From: CAWBNS01 sp964445105
GTDB lineage: Bacteria; Chlamydiota; Chlamydiia; Chlamydiales; JAJFMA01
Direction: 5' to 3'
DNA: 21,387 bases
NCBI GenBank assembly: GCA_964445105.1
Contig: CAYUJS010000032.1
Location: 1-21,387 of the forward strand
A program made the position numbers and the translations under genes. The notes under the pieces are model-generated. The model was given only the letters and a program-made list of their open reading frames with translations, searched no databases and was not told the DNA's origin. Below, one piece after another: positions 8,848-16,504 of the stretch. Each line of letters starts with the position of its first letter. The stretch's first letter is position 1.

Positions 8848-8997
8848 ATAGATTTTCGACTTGTCACTTTTGCCCCACAATTGTCATCTTCCACCCTGAC
8901 TGACCAAGCGATCGTTGGCTCGCACCGTGCACTATTTGTGGCGCTGCCCGGTCGACAAACAGCCACCCGTAACTATTCAGGCCCCCTTTTTGCTTAG
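8848..8997 (+). pseudogene. Possible relic of a Mur-ligase N-terminal domain
   Basis: After the second permease one forward frame stays open from 8800 to a TAG at 8995-8997 and includes the segment RALFVALPGRQT (about 8926-8961), followed by ATRNYS. MurE/MurF N-terminal domains typically carry 'gdLFvALpG...DGhnyI' after a DSR motif; here IDFRLV (from 8848) or LTDQAIV may stand in for the latter. There is no ATG and no ribosome binding site. The frame ends inside the long hairpin at 8971-9022. I infer a decayed fragment, but the similarity is short and judged by eye. Confidence 0.25.
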
Positions 8998-9022
8998 CAA
9001 AAAAAGGGGGACCTGAACAGTT
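8971..9022. repeat. Long near-perfect inverted repeat (hairpin)
   Basis: The left arm at 8971-8993 (AACTATTCAGG, five C, five T, GC) and right arm at 8997-9022 are reverse complements apart from one mismatch and three extra A's, with a TTA loop. It lies 125 bases after the permease pair and could be its terminator, although no T-run follows on the + strand; 9023-9071 is strongly AT-rich instead. It might equally be the core of a small mobile or palindromic repeat. Confidence 0.8.
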
Positions 9023-9142
9023 GCATTTAAAAATATATTTAATAATAAAATTTACTAAAACCAAAAAATTCGCCCGATCGGCTTTATGCACTTCGTAAAG
9101 CGTGGCGGTAAAACCCCTGCTTGAGATAGACTATTTGCTTCT

Positions 9143-9229
9143 GGAAGAGTGGCAGAGTGGCCGAATGCGTCTGTCTTGAAAACAGAAGACCTTGCAAGGG
9201 GTCCGTGGGTTCGAATCCTACCTCTTCCG
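9143..9229 (+). tRNA. tRNA-Ser (anticodon UGA)
   Basis: This 87-base gene folds as a class II tRNA with a long variable arm. The acceptor stem GGAAGAG pairs with CTCTTCC and the discriminator base is G (9229). The anticodon stem TCTGT/ACAGA encloses the loop CTTGAAA, with anticodon TGA at 9177-9179, reading UCA. The T arm contains GTTCGAATC. CCA is not encoded. Its first half is nearly identical to the second tRNA-Ser at 10576. Confidence 0.97.
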
Positions 9230-9321
9230 AACTTGTTCTTAAATCACCTGTGCGTAGCAAAACCAAGCGTGCTCTTAATTCGGCTCTGATGCGCAGGGAT
9301 CAATAAATTGAGAGAGCAGCC

Positions 9322-10533
9322 ATGACCCGCAAAGAGCTTAAATGCCTATTTTTGATAGCGGTGACCTTCATCGCCGCTTGCATCGAAACCGACATCTACC
9401 TACCTGCTTTCCCCGATATGATGCTCTATTTTGGCGTATCCGAAGAGGCCATTCAGCGCCTCCTTACTTGGAATTTTGTTGGCATCTGCCTCGCGGGGCC
9501 CTTTTACGGGCCTATCTCTGACTCATTTGGTCGCAAAAAGCCTCTGCTCGCGGCGCTAGGGCTATTTTTGGTGGGAAGTATTCTAACTTCAACGGCAGAG
9601 AGCTTTCAAACTATGTTAGCAGGGCGCTTTTTGCAAGGAATCGGCAGCGGCGGCTGCTTTACCCTCGGGACCGCCATCATCTACGATACTTTTCAAGCGG
9701 AAAAAGCTTTCAGAGCGACGAACCAGCTCAATTCGACCATCCCGTTTGTGATGGCAGCCGCACCACTGGTGGGAGGCTATCTCAATCAGGTATACGGATT
9801 TCGTTCCAATTTTTTGGCGATTGCACTCTTAGTCTTTCTAAGCCTAGTGGTGAGCCTCTTTTTTTTCGATGAGCCATTGCCTATAGCAAACCGACGACCC
9901 TTTACGTTGCGGAAAATTCTCGCAGATTATAAGCGCGTATGCTCCTGTACAGCCTTTTGGCAACTTACCACTGCCATGTGCTTGATGTTTGCCGGCTACA
10001 TAGTTTTTCTGTCAGCAACCTCTGTGCTGTTTATGGTAGAGTTTGGCGTCAGTAAACAAGCTTTCCCCTGGTTTCAAGCCACGTTGTTGGCGGGCTGGCT
10101 GATCGGGAGTTTGACATGTCACCGGGCGTTAACCATATGGGGAGCGCGCACCATCAAAACCGTCGGTGTTACACTACTGGTTACGGGGGGCCTCGGTTTC
10201 GCTTTGCTGGGCACCGCCTTTCCTACGAACCCTTACCTGATGACCGCGATGATGGTCGCCTACTCCTTCGGGGCCAACTGGACGCAGGGGCTTTACTTCC
10301 CCGAGGGCATGGCTCTGTTACCTGACATCAAAGGCATTACAGCGAGTTTAATTACGAGTATGCGCCTCTTGTTGACAGCGGTGGTGGTCGCTGTGGCGAG
10401 CAGCTTTTACGACGGCACCATTTATCCGATCATCGCCATTCTTATCAGTATCCTCCTCGTATTCTTGCCTTGTATCCTCTTCTACGAAAGAAATACCAGG
10501 GCTGGCGCGAGGCAAATAGTCGAAACCTCTTGA
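9322..10533 (+). CDS. MFS exporter, Bcr/CflA drug-resistance type
   Basis: This 403-aa protein has about 12 predicted hydrophobic segments, as expected for a major facilitator superfamily proton antiporter. The N-terminus has the Bcr/CflA-type TDIYLPAFPDM stretch (23-33), and the loop between TM2 and TM3 has MFS motif A, GPISDSFGRKKPL (63-75). Members export drugs such as bicyclomycin or chloramphenicol, or small peptides and metabolites; the substrate here is unknown. The ATG at 9322 has only a weak GAGAG upstream. It sits alone between two tRNA-Ser genes in the same direction, so it could be an acquired cassette or simply carry read-through transcription from the first tRNA. Confidence 0.9.
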   Translation: MTRKELKCLFLIAVTFIAACIETDIYLPAFPDMMLYFGVSEEAIQRLLTWNFVGICLAGPFYGPISDSFGRKKPLLAALGLFLVGSILTSTAESFQTMLAGRFLQGIGSGGCFTLGTAIIYDTFQAEKAFRATNQLNSTIPFVMAAAPLVGGYLNQVYGFRSNFLAIALLVFLSLVVSLFFFDEPLPIANRRPFTLRKILADYKRVCSCTAFWQLTTAMCLMFAGYIVFLSATSVLFMVEFGVSKQAFPWFQATLLAGWLIGSLTCHRALTIWGARTIKTVGVTLLVTGGLGFALLGTAFPTNPYLMTAMMVAYSFGANWTQGLYFPEGMALLPDIKGITASLITSMRLLLTAVVVAVASSFYDGTIYPIIAILISILLVFLPCILFYERNTRAGARQIVETS

Positions 10534-10575
10534 TCTGTCTGGCAAAATTTGGCATCCTCTGCGTACACCAAGATT

Positions 10576-10660
10576 GGAAGAGTGGCAGAGTGGCCGAATG
10601 CGTCTGTCTCGAAAACAGAAGTCCTGCAAGGGACCGTAGGTTCGAATCCTACCTCTTCCG
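10576..10660 (+). tRNA. tRNA-Ser (anticodon CGA)
   Basis: This is an 85-base class II tRNA with acceptor stem GGAAGAG/CTCTTCC, discriminator G, and anticodon stem TCTGT/ACAGA around CTCGAAA. The anticodon is CGA, reading UCG. The variable arm is 2 bases shorter than in the tRNA at 9143. CCA is not encoded, and four T's follow immediately. The 5' half differs from the first tRNA only in the anticodon wobble base, so the two genes most likely arose by duplication. Confidence 0.97.
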
Positions 10661-10844
10661 TTTTCACCTCAAAAATCCCAAATAGCTCCTAATACTAGCA
10701 GACTGTCTCTTCATTTTTCCGCCGCAACGTCCGGTCCAGTACTCTCGTCTTGGAGCGGGAACTACTCATCTTGGAGATTTTAGGTTGTATGCTAAGTGTC
10801 AATAATGCATCTTGCGCCGAAAGCACCTAGAGCATGGAAATGCA

Positions 10845-11873
10845 ATGTCTTCTGAGATTATAAAACAAACCGAAACGGTAAAGCTGATTCATCAACTCAT
10901 GACCATATGTGGAACCGATCCCTCTTCGTTTGCTGGTTCGCTGGTCACCGAGCTGATTCAAACCTCCCTCAAGCTTGTTGTTGAGGAGCATGAAACCGGA
11001 CAAATTAAATTACTAAATCGCGCTCTTAAAGAGATGCGCTATGCTTACAGCATCTTTAACCAATACCCCAGGGTAAGACGCGTTAGTATTTTTGGCTCGG
11101 CGCGCACGCCTCCCGACCACCCCGACTACCAAGCCGCGGTCAAATTCAGTGCGGAGATGGCCTTGCATGGATGGATGGCCATCACCGGTGCTGCCGAAGG
11201 CATCATGAAGGCCGGTCACGAAGGCGCCCTCGCCAAAGGAAGTTTTGGCCTATCTATTGAGCTTCCTTTCGAAAGCAACGCAAATTCGGTCATCGACGGC
11301 GATCCCAAGCTCATCAACTTCCGTTACTTTTTTACACGCAAGCTGATGTTTCTTAGCCACGCGCATAGCGTGGTGGCCTTCCCTGGAGGCTACGGCACCC
11401 AAGATGAACTCTACGAGTGCTTAACCCTTATGCAAACTGGTAAAGCCGACGTCATTCCTGTGGTACTTTTAGAGGGCGCTGGAGGGGATTATTGGGCCAC
11501 TTGGGAAAATGAGCTCCAACGCAATATTCTGGCTCGCAACTTCATAAGCCCGGAAGATAAGAAGTTTTACTATCGCGCGCCCGATGCAGTCGCTGCCGTA
11601 CAGCATATCCTGCACTTCTACAAGCGCTTTCATTCCTACAGGTATGTAAAGGATCTTTTGGTTATTCGCCTGAGCAGCTCCCTCACAGCCGAGCAAGCTG
11701 ATCAACTGCACGCGCAGTTCTCGTCCGCACTGGTGCGCGAAGGCAAGATGGTGCTGAGCGGCGCGTTCCCTGAGGAGTCCGATCACTTGGATCTACCGCG
11801 TTTATCCTTTATCCACACGAAGCGGCACTTTGCCATCCTGCGCGAACTGATCGACGCGATAAATGCGTTTTAG
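10845..11873 (+). CDS. LOG-family / TIGR00730-like nucleotide-binding protein
   Basis: The product has a Rossmann-like fold of the LOG ('lysine decarboxylase-like') family, whose members cleave nucleoside 5'-monophosphates to base and ribose 5-phosphate (cytokinin-activating LOG, bacterial PpnN). From the ATG at 10845 it is 342 aa. Visible motifs are SIFGSARTP (81-89), ITGAAEGIMKAG (113-124), Arg165 in FTRKLMF and PGGYGTQDE (180-188), whose Arg and Glu fit the LOG active site. Extensions of about 75 residues at the N-terminus and 100 at the C-terminus make it longer than simple LOG proteins. A TTG at 10812 would add 11 residues. It converges on fbaB with a 2-base gap. The true substrate is not known. 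Confidence 0.85.
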   Translation: MSSEIIKQTETVKLIHQLMTICGTDPSSFAGSLVTELIQTSLKLVVEEHETGQIKLLNRALKEMRYAYSIFNQYPRVRRVSIFGSARTPPDHPDYQAAVKFSAEMALHGWMAITGAAEGIMKAGHEGALAKGSFGLSIELPFESNANSVIDGDPKLINFRYFFTRKLMFLSHAHSVVAFPGGYGTQDELYECLTLMQTGKADVIPVVLLEGAGGDYWATWENELQRNILARNFISPEDKKFYYRAPDAVAAVQHILHFYKRFHSYRYVKDLLVIRLSSSLTAEQADQLHAQFSSALVREGKMVLSGAFPEESDHLDLPRLSFIHTKRHFAILRELIDAINAF

Positions 11874-11875
11874 GT

Positions 11876-12973
11876 TTACGCCACACTAATCTCTGTATTT
11901 AGATACACATCCTGAATAGCGTGAAGTAGGGCTATTCCCTCCTTCATAGGCTTTTGAAAGGCTTTTCGTCCACTGATGAGGCCCATGCCACCCGCGCGTT
12001 TATTGATGACAGCCGTCTCTACAGCTTCGGATAAATCGTTTTTGCCAGAGGGGCCGCCAGAATTAATCAACCCTGCTCTGCCTGCAAAGCCATTCAGCAC
12101 CTGGTAGCGACATAGATCGATCGGATGGGCCGTACAGAGCTGATCGTACATGAGCTCACTGTATTTGCCATATCCTTTAGTCAGCTGATTGAGCGTCTTG
12201 TAGCCACCATTATTGATTGGCAGCTTCTGCTTGACTATATCCGCCTGAATGGTCGCTCCCAAGTGGTTGGCTTGACCTGTCAAATCAGCCGAAGTGTGGT
12301 AATCTGCATCCCCAATCTTGAATGAGGGATTGCGCAAATAACACCACAGGATCGTCGCCATCCCCAGCTCATGCGCATGCGCAAAAGCTTCGCTGACCTC
12401 TTGAATCTGGCGCGTACTTTCTGCAGAGCCAAAATAAACAGTTGCACCAATAGCTACTGCGCCCATTTCGTACGCTTGTCGCACATTCGCAAACCGAACT
12501 TGATCAAACTTATTTGGATAAGTCAGCAGCTCGTTATGGTTGATTTTCACAATGAAGGGAATCTTGTGCGCATATTTCCTGGCCACGCTCCCAAGCGCAC
12601 CTAGCGTGGAAGCAACCGCGTTACACCCAGCCTCGGCCGCTAGTAAAACGATATTCTCTGGGTCGAAATAGAGGGGATTGGGCGCAAAGGTAGCCCCCGC
12701 GGAGTGCTCTATCCCTTGGTCTACCGGCAGGATCGATAGATAACCGCTACCGGCAAGCCGCCCTTGGGCAAAGAGCCGCTGCAAGCTGCCCAAAACTCTC
12801 GGGTTACGATCGCTCGAAAAAAATGCGCGATCCACAAAATCATGTCCTGGCAGCATAAGTCTCTGTTTAGGCACAGCCTTGCAGACATGGCTCAGCAGGC
12901 TTTCAGCCCGCTCACCCAACAGTTCTGAGATCTCTTCAATCCCTAACATGCCTCTCTCTTTTACCTGTTTCAT
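11876..12973 (-). CDS. fbaB: Class I fructose-bisphosphate aldolase (DhnA/FbaB type)
   Basis: This enzyme catalyses reversible cleavage of fructose 1,6-bisphosphate to glyceraldehyde 3-phosphate and dihydroxyacetone phosphate through a Schiff-base lysine. The 365-aa TIM-barrel protein contains ILPVDQGIEH (81-90), ADIVKQK with the likely Schiff-base Lys248, GRAGLINSGG and AVINKRAGGMGLI near the C-terminus, all closely matching E. coli FbaB. The ATG at 12973 has a strong GGAGAAAG site just upstream (12977-12984 on the + strand). Chlamydiae characteristically use this type rather than a metal-dependent class II aldolase. It lies 30 bases downstream of the Sel1 gene on the same strand, so the two could be co-transcribed. 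Confidence 0.96.
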   Translation of the reverse strand: MKQVKERGMLGIEEISELLGERAESLLSHVCKAVPKQRLMLPGHDFVDRAFFSSDRNPRVLGSLQRLFAQGRLAGSGYLSILPVDQGIEHSAGATFAPNPLYFDPENIVLLAAEAGCNAVASTLGALGSVARKYAHKIPFIVKINHNELLTYPNKFDQVRFANVRQAYEMGAVAIGATVYFGSAESTRQIQEVSEAFAHAHELGMATILWCYLRNPSFKIGDADYHTSADLTGQANHLGATIQADIVKQKLPINNGGYKTLNQLTKGYGKYSELMYDQLCTAHPIDLCRYQVLNGFAGRAGLINSGGPSGKNDLSEAVETAVINKRAGGMGLISGRKAFQKPMKEGIALLHAIQDVYLNTEISVA

Positions 12974-13003
12974 AAGCTTTCTCCAAAGTTAAAGGTACAC
13001 TCT

Positions 13004-14896
13004 TCACGCCTCATTTTCAATCCCATCGCTGCTTGTATGGGCCATCTCATCTACATTCTGCGCAAGCACGCCGCGATTTTTGAGCACTTCTCGCGCCTGA
13101 GGTAGCCCCTTATTGGCGGCATCGCGGTAGAGTGCAACGGCCTTATCATAGTCTCGTGGTACGCCCCAGCCAGCCTCATACATGCGAGCTAGGTTGTATT
13201 GCCCAAACTCATCACCAGCTTCCGCTGCTTGTGCGTATTGCTGTACCGCGTTTTTGTAGCTTTGCTCAACACCTGAGCCCACTTCAAACATGGTTCCTAG
13301 ATTGCTCTGCGCCCTCGAATTGCCTTGCTTAGCACCAAGCTGGTACCACTTGGCGGCGAGCTCTTCGTTCTTCTCCACGCCCCAGCCATTTTGGTACATA
13401 CGCCCAAAGTTATTTTCTGCCATGGCAAAGCCTTGATCAGCAGCGCGGTGATACCAGCGCACGGCTTCGGCTAAATCTCTTTCCACGCCCTGCCCCTGCT
13501 CATACATACGCGCCAGGTTATATTCACCATAGGGATCGCCAAGATCTGCCGAACGACGGTACCAGTTCGCAGCTTCCAGATAATCCTGCGGCATCCCTAT
13601 ACCAAGCTCAAACATAGCACCAAGGTTGCTTTGTGCACGAGGATTGTCCCGCTCAGAAGCTTTGCGGTACCATTCATAAGCCAAAGAATCGCTCTGCGAC
13701 ACTCCCCAGCCATACTGGTAAAGACAGCCTAAGTTGTTTTGTGCGTCGTCCAGACCATGATCAGCAGCCGCCTTATATAGCTCCGCTGCTTTGAAGTAAT
13801 CCTGAGATACCCCTTGGCCAGCCTCGAATAAGCGGGCAAGATTGTACTGACCATACGCATCACCCTGTTCAGCCGATATTGTGTACCATTGAACAGCCGA
13901 GTTTGTATCTTTCGGCACTCCTTCTCCCAACTCAAACATTGTCCCTAAGTTGCTTTGCGCACGCGCATCACCAGCGTCTGCAGCCTTCTGGTACCAATCG
14001 ACAGCCAGTTGGTGATTTTTGGGGACACCCCACCCAAACTGATACAGCCTACCGAGGTTATTTTGAGCAATCGCTAAGCCTTGATCTGCCGATTTGTGGT
14101 ACCAATCGGCCGCTTGTGCATAATCCTGTCTGTCACCTCCTCCGTTCTCTAACATCCAGCCTAGATTGTACTCGCCGTAGAGATCGCCCTGTTGCGCTGC
14201 CTCTTGGTACCAATGGAAAGCTTGCGCCAGGTCTTGCTCGACTCCACGGCCGGTCTGGTACATGGTGCCCAAGTTGTTTTGTGCCAAGGCTAAATTCTGC
14301 CGGGCCGCTTGCCTATAACAATGGGCTGCTTGCGATAGGTTCTCCTCGACGCCCCAGCCCCTTTCATACATAGTACCGAGGTTATTTTGTGCTTCTGCCA
14401 AGCCCTGTTTAGCAGCTTTTTCGTACCACTCAACTGCTTCAGAGTAATTTTGTTCTACCCCTTCGCCATAAACGTACATATAGCCCAAGGCCTTTTGCGC
14501 AGGAGCGTAGCCAGCTTCGGCCGATTTACGATACCATTTAGCCGCGTTTTGCAAGTCTCGCACTACGCCCTGCCCGCCGTAGTAACGGTCGCCTAATTCA
14601 AACCAGGTGACCACTTGCTGATGGCGTTCCTCTTTCTCCGAATCGCCCTCGACCTTGCCGCTATCAGTGTCGTTTTGACTACCATCTATTTCGCGCCGTT
14701 CCTCAGCGTCATCAGCATTTTGCACGTCAGAAGGACCACGCGAAGCTTTCTCGGCCATCAGCCAATCGGCTTGGCTATCATCGGGCAAAGCAAATTTTTC
14801 CTCCCCTTCTGAGGTGCCGCACAGCGACATAGAAACTACTATTGTGCCCAGTACCGCGCAGGGAATACCGTTTCTCACTATCTTTTCAAATAACAT
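13004..14896 (-). CDS. Exported Sel1-like repeat protein (14 repeats)
   Basis: The 630-aa product begins with a basic stretch and hydrophobic core (residues 1-27), consistent with a Sec signal peptide. Cys26 follows MSL, which is not a good lipobox. An acidic low-complexity linker (about 40-95) is followed by 14 Sel1 repeats of the TPR-like superfamily. From residue 131 every repeat is exactly 36 residues, with consensus AQNNLGxMYxxGxGVxxD...A..WY..AA..G. The remnant of a fifteenth starts at 599. Sel1 repeats form alpha-solenoids for protein-protein contacts; in intracellular bacteria such proteins are often host-interaction or envelope-assembly factors, but no specific partner is visible. 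A GCGGGG stretch about 10 bases upstream may serve as the ribosome binding site. Confidence 0.92.
   Translation of the reverse strand: MLFEKIVRNGIPCAVLGTIVVSMSLCGTSEGEEKFALPDDSQADWLMAEKASRGPSDVQNADDAEERREIDGSQNDTDSGKVEGDSEKEERHQQVVTWFELGDRYYGGQGVVRDLQNAAKWYRKSAEAGYAPAQKALGYMYVYGEGVEQNYSEAVEWYEKAAKQGLAEAQNNLGTMYERGWGVEENLSQAAHCYRQAARQNLALAQNNLGTMYQTGRGVEQDLAQAFHWYQEAAQQGDLYGEYNLGWMLENGGGDRQDYAQAADWYHKSADQGLAIAQNNLGRLYQFGWGVPKNHQLAVDWYQKAADAGDARAQSNLGTMFELGEGVPKDTNSAVQWYTISAEQGDAYGQYNLARLFEAGQGVSQDYFKAAELYKAAADHGLDDAQNNLGCLYQYGWGVSQSDSLAYEWYRKASERDNPRAQSNLGAMFELGIGMPQDYLEAANWYRRSADLGDPYGEYNLARMYEQGQGVERDLAEAVRWYHRAADQGFAMAENNFGRMYQNGWGVEKNEELAAKWYQLGAKQGNSRAQSNLGTMFEVGSGVEQSYKNAVQQYAQAAEAGDEFGQYNLARMYEAGWGVPRDYDKAVALYRDAANKGLPQAREVLKNRGVLAQNVDEMAHTSSDGIENEA
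13103..14398 (-). repeat. Coding tandem repeat: 4 copies of a 324-bp (3 x 36 aa) unit
   Basis: Residues 167-598 of the Sel1 protein are exactly twelve 36-residue repeats. They cycle through three types: a QNNLG...GWGV type, a QSNLGTMFE type and a YNLARM/LFE type. The third type recurs at repeats 5, 8, 11 and 14. The true repeating unit is therefore 108 residues. This suggests growth of the array by duplication of a three-repeat block. Confidence 0.85.
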
Positions 14897-14943
14897 AAAC
14901 GTGGCCCCGCTTGAATTTTCGATGAAAAATTATTTTTACTCTT

Positions 14944-14970
14944 TCTATACCGAAGATTAACGGGATGCAA
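14944..14970 (-). promoter_or_regulatory. Candidate promoter for the Sel1 gene
   Basis: On the minus strand TTGCAT (14965-14970) and TATAGA (14944-14949) are spaced by 15 bases, about 48 bases above the ATG. The spacing is shorter than the 17 bases preferred by the housekeeping sigma factor, so the call is tentative. Confidence 0.35.
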
Positions 14971-15109
14971 GATTTTTATTTACGGTAAGACAGCTGAATT
15001 GTATGTCTGGCCTAACGATAAAATGCGCGCGAGCCTAAGGCGGCGCAACGTTTGTATAGAGTAGCTTTGTCTGATAAGACAAGCTTCGCAAACTACGGCT
15101 AGAACTTTA

Positions 15110-15143
15110 TTGACATTTCAGCTAAAATCGGACTCCTTATCCC
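15110..15143 (+). promoter_or_regulatory. Candidate promoter for the lipoprotein-chaperone-mqn operon
   Basis: A perfect TTGACA -35 hexamer lies at 15110-15115. No good -10 box follows at 17 bases; TTATCC at about 20 bases is the nearest AT-rich choice. The position, 50 bases ahead of the first gene of a gapless operon, supports a promoter here. Confidence 0.35.
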
Positions 15144-15164
15144 TAAATTTTGGAGGCCTAGTCT

Positions 15165-15329
15165 ATGGCTAGTTTTGTGCGAGTTTTTTGTTTGGCGTCT
15201 CTGACGTGTACACTACTAGCTGGCTGCTACCGCCGCCCGTCTGAGGATGATTACTCCGTAATCCCAGCCACTAATAATCCTTCGATTACACGCGATAGCA
15301 GGGCTTGGCAGCCCGGGGTCGGTTATTAA
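15165..15329 (+). CDS. Small putative lipoprotein (54 aa)
   Basis: An ATG at 15165 preceded by TGGAGG (15151-15156) opens a 54-codon gene. The product starts with a short hydrophobic signal and a canonical lipobox LLAGC with the lipidated Cys at 21, leaving a mature peptide of only 34 residues, YRRPSEDDYS onward, rich in Ser, Thr, Asn and Pro. Its TAA (15327-15329) abuts the ATG of the secretion chaperone with no gap, so the two are almost certainly translated from one mRNA. I do not recognise a family. Position and lipobox suggest a small envelope lipoprotein, perhaps analogous in kind, not by homology, to other tiny chlamydial lipoproteins such as OmcA. Confidence 0.75.
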   Translation: MASFVRVFCLASLTCTLLAGCYRRPSEDDYSVIPATNNPSITRDSRAWQPGVGY

Positions 15330-15812
15330 ATGCTCTTGGTGGATCCAACACAACTGGTCAGCTTCCTGGGGGAGAAAGGTCTTGAAGCTCAAATCCAAAA
15401 AGAAACTGGCCAAATCCATTTCCTTTTTACCAAAGAAGAGCGCGAATGGCCCGTATTCATTCGTATTTATGAAGACAGTGGGTTAATGCAAACGCTTGGA
15501 TTTTTCCCTACTCAGCTCAAGGAAAGTTCACTCACTGACACAGCCCGCCTCCTCCATATCTTTAACAAAGAGCTGGATATTCCCGGTTTTGGAATGGACG
15601 AGGAGTCCAAGACAGTCTTTTTTCGTTGTCTCCTTCCCACCCACGGAAAAAAAGTCCATGCAAAACTGGTATGGGAGATGGTCAGCACGGTTAGGTCTGT
15701 CTGTGAAGGCTTTTCCCAGGCCATCGAGGCCGTCGCCATGGGTGCTACGACCCTGTTAGAGCTGACTCAGCAAGCCGAAGTAATGCGTAATAAAGAAAAA
15801 GGAAAGAGCTAG
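15330..15812 (+). CDS. CesT/SycE-like type III secretion chaperone (CT260/Mcsc-like)
   Basis: This acidic 160-aa protein has the alpha-beta pattern of class I type III secretion chaperones: an N-terminal helix (PTQLVSFLGEKGL), beta strands HFLFTKEEREWPVFIRIY, a middle segment on a 'FNKELDIPGFGMDEES' theme typical of CesT-fold proteins, strands KTVFFRCLLP, and a C-terminal helix. Such proteins dimerise and keep effectors ready for the injectisome. It directly precedes a DnaQ-like exonuclease, MqnD and MqnB, the order I recall for C. trachomatis CT260 (Mcsc) to CT263, which is the main reason for the specific assignment. The start abuts the lipoprotein stop; its own stop shares a base with the next gene. 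Confidence 0.75.
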   Translation: MLLVDPTQLVSFLGEKGLEAQIQKETGQIHFLFTKEEREWPVFIRIYEDSGLMQTLGFFPTQLKESSLTDTARLLHIFNKELDIPGFGMDEESKTVFFRCLLPTHGKKVHAKLVWEMVSTVRSVCEGFSQAIEAVAMGATTLLELTQQAEVMRNKEKGKS

Positions 15813-16504
15813 TGGCCTCCAGAGCGATATTTTACGATACAGAGACTACAGGAATCCAGCCGGCCAATGATCGCGTCATTGAACTCGCTGCCTTCGATCC
15901 TTTAGATGGACGAAAGTTTGTCCAGCTTGTGAATCCCGGACGGCCTATTCCAGCTGAAGCCACAGCCGTCCACCACATTACCGACGAAATGGTAGCTAAA
16001 GCGCCCTCTTTTGCAGAAGTTGCGGAACAATTCACCAGTTTTTGTGGCCAGGACGCAATCTTGGTCGCGCACAATAACGATGCTTTTGACGTCCATTTTC
16101 TCAGAAACGAGTACCAAAGAGCGGGGCTTGATTTTCCCACCTGGAGGTTTTTTGATACGCTAAAATGGGCGCGGCGCTACCGGCCTGATCTTCCCCGCCA
16201 TACGCTGCAGTTTCTCAGAGAGATCTATCACATCGCGGCCAATAACGCACACCGCGCCTTGGATGACGTGTTAGTGCTGCACCAGGTTTATCAAATGATG
16301 ACCGACGATCTATCCATCGATACCGTCTATGCACTGCTCAATCAGCCTCGCGAATTGCGTACGATGCCTTTTGGCACGCATAGGGGACAGCCTTTGAAAA
16401 AACTGCCCAAGGCGTACGTCTCGTGGCTAGCTGGTAGCGGTGCCTTAGAGAAAACAGAGAATCAAAACCTCAAAGAAGCGCTCTCAGGACTGGGGCTTAT
16501 TTGA
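15812..16504 (+). CDS. DnaQ-like DEDDh 3'-5' exonuclease with C-terminal DUF3820 domain
   Basis: This 230-aa protein has an N-terminal DEDDh exonuclease domain: Exo I FYDTETTG with Asp9 and Glu11, Exo II NNDAFDVHFL with Asp93, and Exo III HRALDD with His147 and Asp152. It thus has all metal ligands and the general base. Residues about 185-225 (MPFGTHRGQPLKKLPKAYV) match the DUF3820 pattern found after some DnaQ-type domains. It is separate from the replicative epsilon subunit and may act in repair or RNA/DNA end trimming. The GTG at 15812 overlaps the chaperone stop by one base. It corresponds to CT261 (dnaQ paralogue) by order. Confidence 0.88.
   Translation: MASRAIFYDTETTGIQPANDRVIELAAFDPLDGRKFVQLVNPGRPIPAEATAVHHITDEMVAKAPSFAEVAEQFTSFCGQDAILVAHNNDAFDVHFLRNEYQRAGLDFPTWRFFDTLKWARRYRPDLPRHTLQFLREIYHIAANNAHRALDDVLVLHQVYQMMTDDLSIDTVYALLNQPRELRTMPFGTHRGQPLKKLPKAYVSWLAGSGALEKTENQNLKEALSGLGLI

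Noticed and set aside
9084..9266. Minus-strand frame across tRNA-Ser(UGA), and a similar one across tRNA-Ser(CGA)
   Set aside because: These are antisense translations of tRNA genes, a common annotation artefact.
13879..14373. 164-codon + strand frame opposite the Sel1 gene
   Set aside because: Its openness follows from the repetitive codon pattern of the Sel1 array on the other strand; no start signal or recognisable domain.
15063..15084. Imperfect hairpin upstream of the lipoprotein operon
   Set aside because: The stem is about 8 bp with a bulge and no T-run; no clear role as a terminator or riboswitch.
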